Shown here piece after piece: positions 25,543 through 38,457 of a DNA stretch of 64,000 nucleotides. The DNA is from Mangifera indica (lineage: Eukaryota > Streptophyta > Magnoliopsida > Sapindales > Anacardiaceae): contig NC_058140.1 of NCBI RefSeq assembly GCF_011075055.1, positions 6,673,488 to 6,737,487 of the forward strand, in the 5' to 3' direction. How positions within the stretch are numbered: the stretch's first letter is position 1; each line of letters opens with the position of its first letter. The position numbers and the translations under genes are program-made. The notes under the pieces were generated by a model that was given only the letters and a program-made list of their open reading frames with translations, made no database searches and was not told where the DNA came from.

Positions 25543-26411
25543 TTAATGAAGTATCGACTATTATTTTACCTTTTGCATTTGAAATATTTGTATTTAAATG
25601 ATGTAAGAATTTGACTACTAAAAGGGTGATGGTGAAGTTATTTCTACTAAGAAATCTGAATTACACTTTTATTAGGAGAGTCGAAGTATGATCTCATCAA
25701 GTATTATAATATAGATACCTTCGAATATTGGAATATATATTATGATCATTATTTTATACTTTTCATGATGATTTGTGATATCATGAATATACTAATAATA
25801 ATTGTTGTTTTGAAGTCAACTTTTAACATTGATAGCAATGTGCATAATATATATCAAAGTTTACTTCAACTAGATAATGTAAAATCTTTAATATACACTC
25901 TGATTTGGTTGTGCGGGTATAAAATTAAAGGTGATATTTATTATATTATATCAAATATTTTTATTATTTTTGTTTGGTGCTTTGTTATGGTTGTTAATGT
26001 TATAATATAGTAAAATTTTACGATTATTGTTCACTTTAGATAATGAAATGGATGACAGTGACCTTCTTATGTCTTTAGTTAATCCAATGATTATAGAATC
26101 AAAAGAATCCATTGAAGTCATAGATGTATAATGAATTGTTTATTTGTTTATTTATTTTTGCAATAATCACATTATCCTCTCTTATTTATATTTCATTATA
26201 TGTACGATTTACTTTTGAGTTTTTAGTTTATAAAGATAAAAATTTTATATCTGTTAAATTTAATTTTTCATATCATAAATCATATTGTGGTTAAAGACAC
26301 CTTCATCGGAGCTTGCTGGTTATAACCAAATAAATATTGTAAGGTGGTTTGGATATATTGAATTTGATTTAAATGTTCTTTTCTTTTTTTTAGTTTGTTT
26401 GTGAAATTGAA

Positions 26412-27340
26412 CAGAGGCGGACTTCGGCAGAGTCAAGGACCCCCTTGACTTCTTCAAAAAATCCACAAATTTACAAAAATTTAAATTTAAATTTGACCCT
26501 TCTTAAAATTTTTTAAAAAATTCATAATTTATGTATGGTTTAATAAATTTATCAATAGATGTATGATAACTTAATTATTTGTAGGGGTGAATACAAATCA
26601 AACCGAGTCTAAATACCTTTTAATTTAAGTTTGGTTCAAATAAAAAATAATCTAACTTTAATTTAGCTCGAGTTTGTTAAGCCAAAATTTAAGGTGGCTT
26701 GAGATCCGCTTGAAAAAAATAGTTTACTTCAATTTAACTTAAATTCATGATTTGAATTGTATAATAAATTTATGATTTGAGTTTTCAATTCATTTATAAA
26801 ACAATATCATTTTACCTATTATTTGGATAAAACAATGTCATTTTATCAATGAACTATAAAAGTGAATTACAAATTCGAGTTACGAATTTAAGTCACCGAT
26901 TCGAACCATAAATTCATATCAAATTTAAGCTATAAATCCAAACTACATATTTAAGCTATGAATTCAATTCAAATTTGAGTTGAACACCTAAATTCAAGTT
27001 TGGCTTAATTTAAAAAATGAGTCAAATCTTCCTACTTGAATATAATTTGAATTCGAACTAAACGAATTTGAGTTAAGTTGAACCAAATCAATTTTTGAGA
27101 TCAAGTTAACTCGATTTGGATCCAACCCTGGTTGCTTATATAGAGAATAATATACTTGATAATATTGATAATAAAATCATTTTATAATACTTTCAAAAAT
27201 GAAATCACGTCGAAAACAATTATAAAAATATTGATTAATAAATATTTTATTAATACAAATATTTTTTTATTTTAATATAAAATTTACTTTATTATTCTAA
27301 CCATGACCCCCCCTAAATTTTACTTCGGAGTTTGTCTCTG
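26412..27340. mobile_element. hAT-type MITE containing a second nested MITE
   Basis: The outer ends are inverted: CAGAGGCGGACTTCGG at the left and CAGAGACAAACTCCGAAG as the reverse complement of the right end (27323-27340). This is the CAGRGGC-type terminus of hAT elements. Flanking 8-mers aaattgaa (26404-26411) and aatgtgaa (27341-27348) match at 6 of 8 positions, compatible with an old hAT target duplication. No transposase is present. Confidence 0.75.
26582..27130. mobile_element. Inner MITE with AGGGGTG-type ends
   Basis: Ends TAGGGGTGAATACAAATC and, reverse-complemented at the right, CAGGGTTGGATCCAAATC. The interior is built of repeated 'gaatttgagtt/aattcaagt' units, typical of a common plant repeat. 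It lies wholly inside the hAT-type MITE, so it inserted later. No target duplication is visible at these borders. Confidence 0.6.
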
Positions 27341-27682
27341 AATGTGAATATACATTCCTTTGTTATGGTTTCTTTTGTTTATTTCCACTTTCTTACTAAT
27401 TACTCTCTTTGTTGGATAAAATTTTGTACTAAAATGGGTGAAAAAGAGTTCTTGCTAAGATGCTTCATTTTGATAAAACCGTTGAACAAGTTTCTCATAC
27501 ATATATAAAGTTTTGAAAATTATTAAGAAATTTGTAGTTTTTTTTAATCTTTGATTTGTTAATGTTACAATGTGTAGGCTTCTATGAAGATTAAGAATAT
27601 AATTTCTCCTAGGAACATATATAGTAAATATTTGAACTACCATATTAAATTCTGATAGAATTATTCATCTTGTTTTACTGTT

Positions 27683-28515
27683 ATTTTAAGGCCAAAAGAC
27701 TATTTTCCATCCAAGATTTGATGTAAGCCCAACTTCGCATATATTCATTATCGAAAATCTAAATACTCAATTATTAGTTAAATTTCATTGTTACTGTAAG
27801 GGGTAAAATCGTTATTTAGAAATTTTATTTAAACTCATATTTTGAATTACTCTAAAGTTTTAAAATATTTAGTTTGCCCCCTAACATCATATATTTCAGG
27901 TTTAAAAACATATTCCCCCCCCCCCCCCCCTCAAATCTAGGGTTCTAAACTCTTTTTTTTTTTTTTCATTATAGGCAGACCCCACTTTCAAAAACATTTT
28001 AGTTTTATCCATTTTCTTTCCCTTAGTTTTCAGATCTGATCTCTGATAATCGTCCACCATCTCCAGTTGTAGACTTTCTCCCTTCCTTCTTCGACTGGCT
28101 TCATCTTAGACGAAGATGAAATTGTCTCATCTCAAATGAAGATGAAGGGTCTTCATCTCTAGCGAAGACAATTAGAGTGAGAAGAGAGAGCGACCAACAT
28201 GGTAGGAGGGAGAGATCGACTGTCAGTGGCAACAAATCATCACCAAAGAGAAGAAGAAAGAGAAATCGAGGTGCAATTGAAATTCTTTAAAAATCTGGGG
28301 CCCATCTGTAATGGAAAAAAATGAAAGTTTAAAACTCTAGACTTTTTTTTTTGGGGGGGGGGGAGGCCAACTTTTAAACTTGAAAAATATGATGTTAGGG
28401 GGGCAAAAATAAACATTTAAAAACTTTATGGTAATTCTAAAATATGATTTTAAATAAAATTTCTAAATAACGATTTTATCCTTGATAATAATAGTGATGT
28501 GAGTTCTTTTAATGC
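27683..28515. mobile_element. Long-terminal-inverted-repeat element 2
   Basis: Inverted arms of about 180 bp: 27795-27960 ('gtttgccccctaacatcata' and neighbours) faces 28330-28500 ('tatgatgttaggggggcaaa'). The centre carries GACGAAGATGAAATTGTC and GAGAGAG-type sequence like that of element 1 at 12050-12930, and the left end 'aaggccaaaagactatt' is shared. Poly-C (27917-27930) and poly-G (about 28352-28363) tracts mark the inner arm ends. It is non-coding. Confidence 0.65.
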
Positions 28516-28621
28516 TAATATTGTACTTTATGTTTTGCATTTAAAATTAGTTTTTACTTGACGTATCTATTAAAATCCATCTAAACCGGCACCCCAAAAA
28601 TTTGAAGAGTTGCACTATGTG

Positions 28622-28765
28622 CACAAAACCATAGCTATGAACTTAAATATAAACTATGATATATCATCATACGATTATGTATTATTTTATCTAAATTCAA
28701 AATTATCCCATTATATGTGATATATCATCATTTGTATTCATTATTTATACACATAATTTTATTTA
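28622..28765. mobile_element. Foldback MITE, copy 3
   Basis: Arms 'atgatatatcatcatacga' and 'tatgtgatatatcatcattt' flank 'ctaaattcaaaattat', matching the layout of the copies at 11380, 11927 and 50036. Confidence 0.55.
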
Positions 28766-30228
28766 GTTTTGAATTGTCTTAAAATTCATCAATTTCACAA
28801 GACTATTCTTCAATACTAGTTCACATATATTATTAGATTTTACGAAAAACCAATCCATTTTTTATTTACAAATTTAAAAATAGAAAACTTTAATTATATG
28901 GTAACCTGCAGGTCTACTTATAACCATAGGGTTGGTACAAGTCTTCATATTTCTCACCTGTATAATTTGACCCATATCCACTGGTTTGACCTGCATTCGG
29001 CATGATTCACCTATTTGTCAAGTATACATTTAATCACAATAACTAATAATTAGCTCACTTCAAATGAGAATTTCGAAATCTAAAAAGAGTAAATTACATT
29101 TTCCCAAACCAATGTTTGACTTAAAAACACTTGTCCACACCTAGATGACATAAATAATATTTTCTCAACCAAAATCGAATTTTGTTAAAAAAAAAAGAAG
29201 TAAAGTTTAAGGGTAAAATAATAATTTTATCATCTATCAATTTAAAAAAAATAAAAAAAATCTTTTACATACTAAACCCAAATATTTTAACATGATTTTA
29301 ACTTCTAAAAATGTTCAAAAACTTACAAATCAACCCCTTAATTTTTTTTGGAAACCCAATTCTTCACCACCACCACCATGATCTCACTTTATCATTTCTA
29401 AGATTGATAATATTACAATGAGGCTCCTTATGAACTTAATTGTAAACATTATTTTGGGATGTAAAAACAATTTTTCGAAAATTTTGAGGTTGAACATATT
29501 TTCATTTTTGAAAATTACCACATTCACCCTATATATTTTAAAAATAATTTTACTATCTTAATAATTTGAATATAAAATTACACTATTGATTTGTTATGTT
29601 CTATTCAATTGTTTGAGATGTACCGTTATTTTTTAAAGTAAAGATTGGCTAAATAAAAATTTGAAATATTTTATAACACTCTCAAATTTTTTTCAAATTC
29701 TCAAAACCCTTTAAAAATTTTATTTTCATCCGTCATTTTTTAAAGAAATGATACTTTACCTCTAAATATATAAATATATGCCGTTAATACCTAAATTTAA
29801 TTTTTATTAATTTGGTGATATATAATTCTTTTAAAAAATTAAATAATTAGTATAAAAAGATAATTTTAGTTTCGAAAATTGTGTCAGGTTTTTTGGTTAA
29901 CAAAGATGGTATAATGCTGCATATGCTATAGAGTGATTCCGGGTGAAAAAATGTATAATTTACTCATCCATGCGGATTGCACAGGCCAGCCATCTCCCGG
30001 TTGGTGGTTGAATCTTTGAATGAGTCATCGCTTCCCTAAGGTGCAGATAAACGTGGCTCCCGTTGTAGCGTTTTTGTCGTTTTGTATCAAAACAAATATA
30101 TTCTTGCAGATTAGTTGAGAAACACAAAACAGATGAAACATAAAAAGACTGTTAACAAAGTATTAGCTCATTCGTGAGCATCAACACTTGACCCACATTT
30201 TATCCACTTCCTCATTGCCATGCTTATC
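28766..30228. other. Intergenic, upstream of CYP704B1
   Basis: AT-rich with no credible gene. The last 300 bases would hold the CYP704B1 promoter. Nothing else recognisable. Confidence 0.4.
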
Positions 30229-30241
30229 ATAAATATAAAAC
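30229..30241 (+). promoter_or_regulatory. Possible TATA box of CYP704B1
   Basis: ATAAATATAAAAC lies 32-44 bases before the start codon. If used, the 5' UTR would be only about ten bases, which is short, so the true promoter may differ. Confidence 0.3.
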
Positions 30242-30272
30242 GACACCCCACCAAGCCATTTCAACCGAAAAA

Positions 30273-32510
30273 ATGGAAGAAGAAAAGACAGTATCATCTT
30301 CCCCAGATGGATACAACGTGGGCATTTTGATGATAACTTGCATGATTTTGTCATGGCTATTCATCCACCGGTGGAGCCAAAGGAATAAAAAAGGCCCAAA
30401 AACATGGCCACTTGTAGGAGCCGCAATAGAACAGCTTATGAACTATGAACAAATGCATGATTGGCTGGTCAAATACTTGTCTCAGTTGAGAACCGTTGTA
30501 GTACCAATGCCATTCACAACTTATACCTACATTGCCCATCCTGCTAATGTAGAACATGTTCTTAAGACAAATTTTGCCAATTACCCAAAGGTACAACCAT
30601 CAACTTTCACTATTAATATTGACTTGAAACACCAACTTTTCGGGTTATCTCATTCAGGCCATATATTGTTGTCACTGTCTGATTCTATGCACTTCTTGCC
30701 TGTTATTTTACCTTTCTGATTGTTAATATTAGTTACTGAATTTAATTAAAGGGTGAAACGTATCATTCATACATGGAAGTGCTGCTTGGAGATGGGATTT
30801 TTAATGTCGATGGTGAACTTTGGAGGAAACAAAGGAAGACCGCAAGCTTGGAGTTCGCATCAAAGAATCTGAGGGACTTCAGCACCAGAGTCTTCAGGGA
30901 GTATAGCCTGAAGCTCTGTAGTATTCTAAGTCAAGCATCATGCCACAATCGAGAAATTGACATGCAGGTGAATTAGAAAATTCCTTACAGGGGTTGGTTT
31001 AGGATACTTTCATCTTATCAAAAATATTCTATTGCTCTCATTGTTATACATTTCATAAACTGCTGTCATTCTCTAATGCTATGGAAAATACTGCAACAAT
31101 TTGCAATACATATGCTTTCATATGCCTTCTGAATGGCATGTCATATCTCTAAAGTGTCACTGAAAATTGTTGTTTCTAGGATTTGCTGATGAGGATGACA
31201 TTAGACTCCATATGTAAGGTGGGATTTGGAGTAGAAATAGGGACTTTGGCTACCAATTTACCAGATAATCGCTTTGCTCAAGCTTTTGACACTGCAAACA
31301 TCATTGTCACTCTTCGCTTCATTGATCCTTTGTGGAAAATAAAAAGATTTCTAAATTTGGGCTCCGAAGCTCTACTTGACAAGAGTATCAAAATTATTGA
31401 TGATTTCACCTATTCTGTAATTAAAAGAAGGAAAGCTGAGGTAGAACAAGCTCGAAAGACTAGAACTAACAAGGTAAACGAAGAAAAACTCCTAAGTAAC
31501 ATTCAAGGTCTTTTGATATTATTGTTTTCATACTAACCAAAAGATGTTTAATCATTTAAGTAACTTGTTATTGATAAATGTATCAGATAAAAAATGATAT
31601 ATTGACCCGATTTATTGAGTTAAGCGAAGATCCAAACAACAAATTAATTGACAAAAGTCTTAGAGATGTTGTCTTGAACTTTGTGATTGCTGGCCGAGAC
31701 ACAACAGCAACAACTCTCACATGGGCTATATACATGGTAATGACACATTCCAGTGTGGCTGAAAAGCTTTACTTAGAGCTAAAAAGTTTTGAAGAAGACG
31801 GAGCAAAAGAAGAAAAAGTTTCATTTGTTCAGTATGACATGGAGAACCCTGAATCATTCAATCATAGAGTGACACAATTTGCAAGGCTATTGAATTATGA
31901 TTCATTGGGAAGATTATACTATTTGCATGCAGTGATCACAGAAACACTCCGTTTGTACCCAGCAGTTCCTCAGGTATCCATTGTCTAAGATGCAATTGAT
32001 TCATAGTAGAAAAGTTTAGTTCAACCGAATTTTATTTGGCTGTAGGACCCTAAGGGCATCTTGGAAGATGATGTCTTGCCTGATGGGACCAAAGTCAAAG
32101 CAGGAGGCATGGTAACTTATGTTCCCTACTCAATGGGGAGAATGGAGTTCAACTGGGGTCCTGATGCTTCTTCATTCAAGCCTGAGAGATGGCTTAAGGA
32201 TGGTATATTCCAAAATGCTTCTCCATTCAAGTTCACTGCGTTTCAGGTAAGTTTAAAGACTGAATATTTAGCCATAATATGGTTACCAACGCAAAGGCAG
32301 CTCAGGGATTTCACTTTTATTTATGTGCAGGCTGGACCGAGGATATGCCTTGGGAAAGACTCAGCATATCTACAAATGAAGATGGCTTTGGCAATTTTGT
32401 GCAGATTTTTCAGATTCACTTTGATTTCAGATCATCCGGTGAAGTACAGGATGATGACCATTCTCTCAATGGAGCATGGCTTGAAGCTTAAAGTAGAGAG
32501 ACGTTCTTAA
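30273..32510 (+). CDS. CYP704B1: Cytochrome P450 CYP704B1, long-chain fatty-acid omega-hydroxylase
   Basis: Six exons with GT-AG introns: 30273-30590, 30752-30967, 31180-31473, 31587-31973, 32046-32246, 32331-32510. All join in phase and give 531 residues; the Arabidopsis protein is 524. Seen: an N-terminal membrane anchor (about 16-33), the KGPKTWPLVGA hinge, I-helix AGRDTT at 311-316, K-helix ETLR at 395-398, the PERW motif, and the heme loop F471-QAG-P-R-I-C478-L-G, whose cysteine ligates the heme iron. Long blocks (GETYHSYMEVLLGDGIF, LLMRMTLDSICKVGFGVEIG) agree with CYP704B1 rather than CYP704A or CYP86. Known for the family: ER-bound omega-hydroxylation of long-chain fatty acids in the anther tapetum, for pollen exine sporopollenin. 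The gene looks functional; no lesion was seen. A decayed Gypsy element begins about 700 bases downstream. Confidence 0.97.
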
Positions 32511-33199
32511 ACTCCCAGAGGCCATATTTTATATCTTTCCTTGTTTTTGTTATATACCCGTGTGGGGATATATTAAGACATGCTCTTTAGTCTAAATGAT
32601 GATATTTAACTATTACTTCATTTGTGGTCAACAAATTCTTCAAAGCATAACAGAGAAATCATAAATTTACTATATACAATAATTAGTGTAAATTCACGAA
32701 CATTAGTTCCTTTGACCTCCTGAATGGAGGATTGGTTATTTTCCTTTTGGAGAATATTTTGTCATAGCAGTTTAAAATGATTATCAGTAAAAGGAAGCCC
32801 TTAAGGCTATCTTAAGCATTATATCACGCTTAAAGGTTCATCTCCCAATCCTGATGAATAACAACACATCTAAAATTTCCAATTAAGGAGGTAAGGCACC
32901 TTATTGTGTACAGACACAGGAAACCTCACTCATGATGCAAACCATGTATCATTTCAGTTAAATAAGCATATCACAACTTAAAACTTTCTTTACTGTGTTT
33001 GTTGACCATTTTTGTAAACTCATGTATATTCCAATTTTAGCATTCTTAATCACATGGTATTCATACATATAACGTTATAAGCACCGTAGTTCACTTTTGC
33101 TTGCTCATGTTTTTATGAGCTAACAGGAGCAGAGATTAACGTCATTGCAAACCTTGGTAATCAATCTCTGCGTCTTGTCTTGCCATTCATTGATTTCAT
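32511..33199. other. 3' flank of CYP704B1
   Basis: Non-coding AT-rich DNA between the P450 stop codon and the first recognisable Gypsy gag sequence. No poly(A) signal stands out clearly. Confidence 0.35.
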
Positions 33200-34290
33200 C
33201 TTCCATCTTTGCCTGAAATGTTACATGAAACCGTGGCCAAGGTTTGGTGGCAAGCACTTCGTCATGCTCATCAGATAAATATGATGGCATGGTTTAAGTT
33301 TTAAAAGTTATTTAAAAGAGAGTTCTTAGGAGTAGGTACATTATATCTTTAGGCATATGAGTACCTTAACTTGAGGCAAGAACAAATGATAGTTAAGGAG
33401 TTTTTTACTAGATTAAATGCATTAGCCTAATATGCTCTAGGTGTGGCTAGGGCAAAAAAAGGGAAAACAAAAATCTTCATCAATGGGTTCCAAGTAGACA
33501 TAGCAAAGGATATGCTAACAAGAGATAACGCTCTCAGAACCTATATAAAAGCATCGGTAGAGCCCAAAGGTTAAAGCTATGAGGTTGAGGATGACTCAAG
33601 ATAGAGATATGTTAGAGTAGTCTAGATATAAGACCTCTACCCTAAGATATAAGCAAACAGTGCTAGGTAGTAACCATAGGGATGGTAGCTGAGACTTTCA
33701 AGGCGAAATGAGCTTCCAATATAAAAGGTCTACAAAGAATTGAAAGAACAAAAGATTGATGTAAGATGAAAGGCTATGGTAAAAAGACCAATCGAGGCAT
33801 GATTATCCTTCTCTCTACCGCAAGTATGGATATAGACACACTAATAATTGTATAGGACAAAGACTATGCTTTCAATGCAAACAACTAGGTCCTTTCACCT
33901 GAGAGTGCATGACTATGGTACCAACTCTTATTGAGCAAACCATTAAAGGAGGTCAGGCTAGAGTATTTATAGCCACTCAGGCATAGGCTAAGACCAACCC
34001 ATCTGTTGTGACTGGTTAGTTGACTTTTCATTCTTGTTATTTATATGTGTTGGTTGATTCTAGTGTCAATCACAATTTTATTACATATGGTATTATCAAG
34101 AGACTAAGGTTAAAGCCTACATATATTGATAGTGTGTACAGTGATTTGTCTAATACAAACAAAATTACCAATGATCAAATTCTATTAGATGAGAGAGTAA
34201 CCTTAAGGGCTAGAGATACATTAGTTGATTTGATCGTGTTTGACATGCTTAACTTTGATATGATCTTAGGTATGGATTTCTTGAGTTAGT
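33200..34290 (+). pseudogene. Gypsy gag and protease remnant
   Basis: Gag-like text (EFFTRLNALA, KIFINGFQVDIAKDM) is followed by a zinc-knuckle remnant CFQCKQLGPFT-stop-ECM (33868-33912), RVFIATQA, and the retropepsin region 34020-34289 (YVLVDSSVNHNFITYGIIKRL ... FDMILGMDFLS). In intact elements the catalytic motif is DSGA/DTGA; here it is DSSV, so the active-site glycine is gone. Stops and frameshifts are common. The order gag-CCHC-protease on the plus strand sets the direction of the element that continues to 39165. Confidence 0.8.
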
Positions 34291-35480
34291 ATGAAGCTGA
34301 AATTGTCTGTAGAAAGAAAACAGTAAGGTTCTATCTAGATAACCTTGAAAAGTTCACTTTCAAAAAGGGTTGAGTGTTGAGCATGAAAATTAGCAGTATT
34401 AGAGCTAGGAAATTATTGAGCAAATGTTGTACATGTTATTTGGTGCATGTTGTGGTAAGAATGGTGATTTAGTCCTGAGTTTGCAATCCAGTTAAGTTGT
34501 TTGTGAATTTTAAGATGTGTTTCTTAATGAGTTGTCAGGGTTAGCACTTGAGAGAAAGGTAGAGTTTAGATTGAGTTGACTTGAGATGAGGGTATCATTA
34601 AGTTTAAGTGGTTGAGAGTGATATTTCAAAGACTGTATTCTAGACTAGATGATGTGAATCTCACAATGAATTATGAGACTCTATATACAAGTAAGGACTC
34701 ATAAAACCTAAATTAGATTTCAAATTAAAGAAAACCTTGACAAATACCTATAATTGACACAAATAAAAAATATAAAAATCTTGACCTAATGATTATGGAT
34801 AATCATGAACCAAAAGTATAAAAACATTGACTTGATTATAAGTTGATGCGACACTTTAGAATAGATAAGAAGGAGAGTGATAAGTAATATATGAATCCTA
34901 TAAGAAAATATTCTTGATAAGTCCAAGAGTTCTCAAAAGAACCAAGAGAATAAATCTCACAATTTTATTATGCCAATGTATATTATCTATCCTAGGGTTA
35001 CATGATTATTTATAGCCCTAGTTTAAATAAGATAATAATAAACAAAATCTCAAGGATAATAATAATTCTAATCTTTAAGATAATAAAAATCTTAATCTAA
35101 ATAAGATTATAGTAATCCTAACATAATTATAATTCCTAAAGAAAATAAAAGTAAAACTCATAAAACAAATAAAACATCTAAACAACTAGAAATACTAAGA
35201 AGTTGAACTTTAATTAAATTCTTTTGTTTTTTTCATATGAATTTCTACCTAATCAAGTTTCCACTTCATATTTTGACAAATAAAAATGTCACCAAGGATA
35301 TGTCATATCATTTCCCATGTGTTTGATGTTTTCCACGTCCTTTGTTATGTCATCCTTGAGTGTCACATCATGCTTCTTACCTTTAGCTTGTGTTTTCAAC
35401 ATTCTTAATGTTATTCAACCTATCACAGACTTGTCATAGTCCTTTATTATTGGATCATGTGTTTTTAGTCTTCTATGGAT
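34291..35480. mobile_element. Degraded Gypsy region with the reverse transcriptase missing
   Basis: Where the reverse transcriptase should lie, only a short echo of its start (near 34500-34570) is visible. About 34670-35490 is AT-rich non-coding sequence that looks like a foreign insertion, possibly another LTR, after which Gypsy coding resumes with VDPSKVDYVLDW at about 35510. I could not define the ends of the insertion. Confidence 0.45.
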
Positions 35481-35499
35481 CACATCACTAGATATTGGT

Positions 35500-36900
35500 A
35501 TTATGAATTTGTAGTAGACCCAAGTAAGGTTGATTATGTACTTGATTGGTAGAGGTCTAAAATAACTAAAGAGGTCTAAAGTTTCTTAGGTTTGGAAGGG
35601 CACTATAAGGCTTTGCTAAGTTAGCCTGATCATTGACAAATTTGACAAGATGTTCCCTTAAGATGGTTTGATACTTGTAAAAAGAGTTTCCAAAAGTTGA
35701 AACAGAGGTTAACTTTTACATTAGTTTTAGCATTGCCTATTCAGGGTGAAGAGTATGACTTGTACATAGATGCTTCTTATCAGGGCTTGCGAGATATTTT
35801 GTTATAGAGAGGTAGAGTAATTACTTATGCCTCTCATTAGCTTAAGGAGTATGAGTGTCGGTACCATACCCATGAAGTAAAGTTAGTGGCAGTTGTGTTT
35901 GCTCTAAAGATATGACAACATTATCTATATGACATGAAATATAATGTGTGAATAAACTATAAGAGCTTGAAATATTTCTTCACCTGGAAAAAACTTAACA
36001 TAAGGCAATGAAAATGACTGAAGCTTGTAAAAGATTATGATTGTGACATCAGATACCACCCAGGTAAGGTTAATATAGTGGTTAATGCCTTGAGTAGAAA
36101 AGTTACTTTGTCTCAAATCACTATCTGTAGGGAGTTACAATAGTACTTGTTGAAAAAGCAGATTGAGTTAGTCATTAAACTATTGGTAGGAATGAGGATT
36201 CAATTTGACCCTCTTTGATAAGATTTGTATGGCATAATTGATAAATGGGTAGTGTGTTCAAATAAGGCAGAGGGTTTTCAAGGGTATTGAGACTAAGTTA
36301 TCTATGATTGATAATGTGCTACGGTTTCATAATCGGGTTTATTTTCCTAGTGATGAGGATTTGAGGCATAAAATACTTATGGAGGCATATAGTTCCTTTT
36401 ACACTGCTCACTTTGAAAGTGTAAAGATGTATCAAGACCTGAGGAGGTCATTTTGGTGTTCCGACATGAAAAAAACATTGCTAATTTTATTATTAAGTTT
36501 TTGGTGTTCTAGTAGGTTAAAGTTGAGCATTAGAGGCCATTCGGATTATTATAGGTTTTAACTATTCCTGAGTGGAAATGGAAGCATATCTCGATAGACT
36601 TTGTGGTTGGATTGCTGAAGGTCAGAGGTGGATTATTTGCAATATGGGTGAATGTGGACTATTTGACCAAGTCAACTCATTTCATTCCAATCAAGGATAG
36701 TACAAGTTTTGATTAGTTTGGTCAATTCTATATAAGGGAGATAGTGAGATTCCATGGGATACCTAAAACTATATTGTTAGATAAAGACACAATATTTGTT
36801 TCAATATTTTGGTAGAGTTTGTAAAGATCATGGGTACTAGATTGACATTTAACATCGCATATCATCCTCAGACAAATAGAAAAAATGAAAGAGTAAACCA
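35500..36900 (+). pseudogene. Gypsy RNase H and integrase, first part
   Basis: The plus frames read VDPSKVDYVLDW, DLYIDASYQGL (RNase H first Asp), HEVKLVAVVFALKI, YKSLKYFFTWKKLN and YDCDIRYHPGKVN-VVNALSRK, followed by the integrase zinc-finger region (VYFPSDEDLRHKILMEAY) and core fragments (HISIDFVVGLLKVRGG). Frames are broken by many stops. The text stops at FNIAYHPQTNRKNERVN, where a solo LTR begins at 36901. The remaining integrase resumes at 38458. Confidence 0.85.
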
Positions 36901-38457
36901 TGAAAAGAAGAGATGAAGAAGAATGATGCAAAGAACATTATGCATGAAGAAGAAAACAAGAATCAAAACATGTATTAGGCACATGAGAGAAGTATAAAAC
37001 ATTTTACCTAATTCTTTGCCTCATATATGGATATAGGATGATGGATAAAACTTCTTACTTGAAAAACCTTAAAGAAAGTCCACCACCAAGCTTTGTTTCA
37101 CCTTGGCCAAATAGAGAAGAGAGAAAAGAGAGAGTCATTTTCTTTTGTGAGAGAAAGGAAAGCTAAAAACGGAAAAATAAACTAAAAGCTATCTTTTATA
37201 ATGGTAGCTTATTATTTAATTTTGAAATTCTATTTTGGCCTACTAAAATATTAATTTAAACTAAGCCCATGTAAGTATATCAACCATACACTTTAGCCAT
37301 CTTAATTTTATCTTAGTAACATCTTAACTTTTAAAATGTTACTTTTTACATCCATATAACATTTTATATGATTTTTATTATCCTTCGGAAGGGGCTAGCA
37401 AACCTCTAATAATGATTCTCCCTATTGAAAACCTGGTTATTGGTATGACTCTTTTGGTCCACTATGGCGTAGTCATGAGTCCTTTTTTCAAACGATTTAA
37501 AAATGTATCAAAAAACTTAACTACTATAGTATACATCTACCAATGTCTCATAGCCCTTAAACCATAATGAAGAAATACTTTGTCAAATCTAATATCTCCA
37601 ATCGGATGTTCCACGTAGGTAATATCCTTCCATTATCTAATCCAAATCGATTTCAAACTCATGGATTGTTAAAACTATAATTTTGATTTTGTATGAATCA
37701 TCGATAGAAATATTCAGAACATGTCATCACAAATATCCTTCGTATGACTTACATTATACTTTGGGTAGAGATTACAATTTCTAATATTTATCGACATTTG
37801 CTTCAAAACTCAAATCTGAGCCGAATGAGTGGATATTCAGAATCTAACACTTTTTGAGCTAACGGACCCTATCTTAATCATCAATTATCTTCATATACAA
37901 ATAACACATGACCAATATGATTTTTTGTATAGAATATGATTAACCTCATATTTATATATCATATGAATCACATGCATCTGTATCAGATCTAACCATGACG
38001 TCTTAGGTCAAAAGACTACTTTGTACACTAGTATAATTATAAGATAAGTTATTGACTACAATTTAATGACCATGTAACTCATCGTTATTTGTCATGTTCA
38101 AAAAGGTTTTCTAATTGTTAATCCATATTAATACCTTAATGACATGACCATCACTTCACCTATACTAATGTCATCTCATGACATTCAAGGGAGGTATTCA
38201 GTGTATCTACTTTGTGATATAATTGTCTAACTTATATCACGTCCATAGGGAATAATTTGAGGATTTAGTTTATATATTAAATGAGTCATCCAAAAAATTC
38301 ACATACATACTTTATATATTAATACAAATAAAGGAAATAACTTATGGATATGAATAAAAACATTACTTATTTTATTAGTAAGTTATTACAAGTGTACATA
38401 TAAGATAAAATGCCTTAAAACCGTTAACAAGAATGGTTCTTAGGGCATACACTAACA
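36901..38457 (-). mobile_element. Solo LTR (family B, 1557 bp) with a perfect 5-bp target duplication
   Basis: The plus strand starts TG and ends CA. On the minus strand it starts TGTTAGTGTATGCCCTAAG. It is flanked by the identical 5-mers AACCA (36896-36900 and 38458-38462), and no internal domain is present, so it is a solo LTR left by LTR-LTR recombination. It matches the LTR at about 48308-49879 over its whole length, for instance 'atcctt.ggaagg.gctagc' and the ends. It interrupts the Gypsy integrase between ERVN and QVIEDML. Confidence 0.95.
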
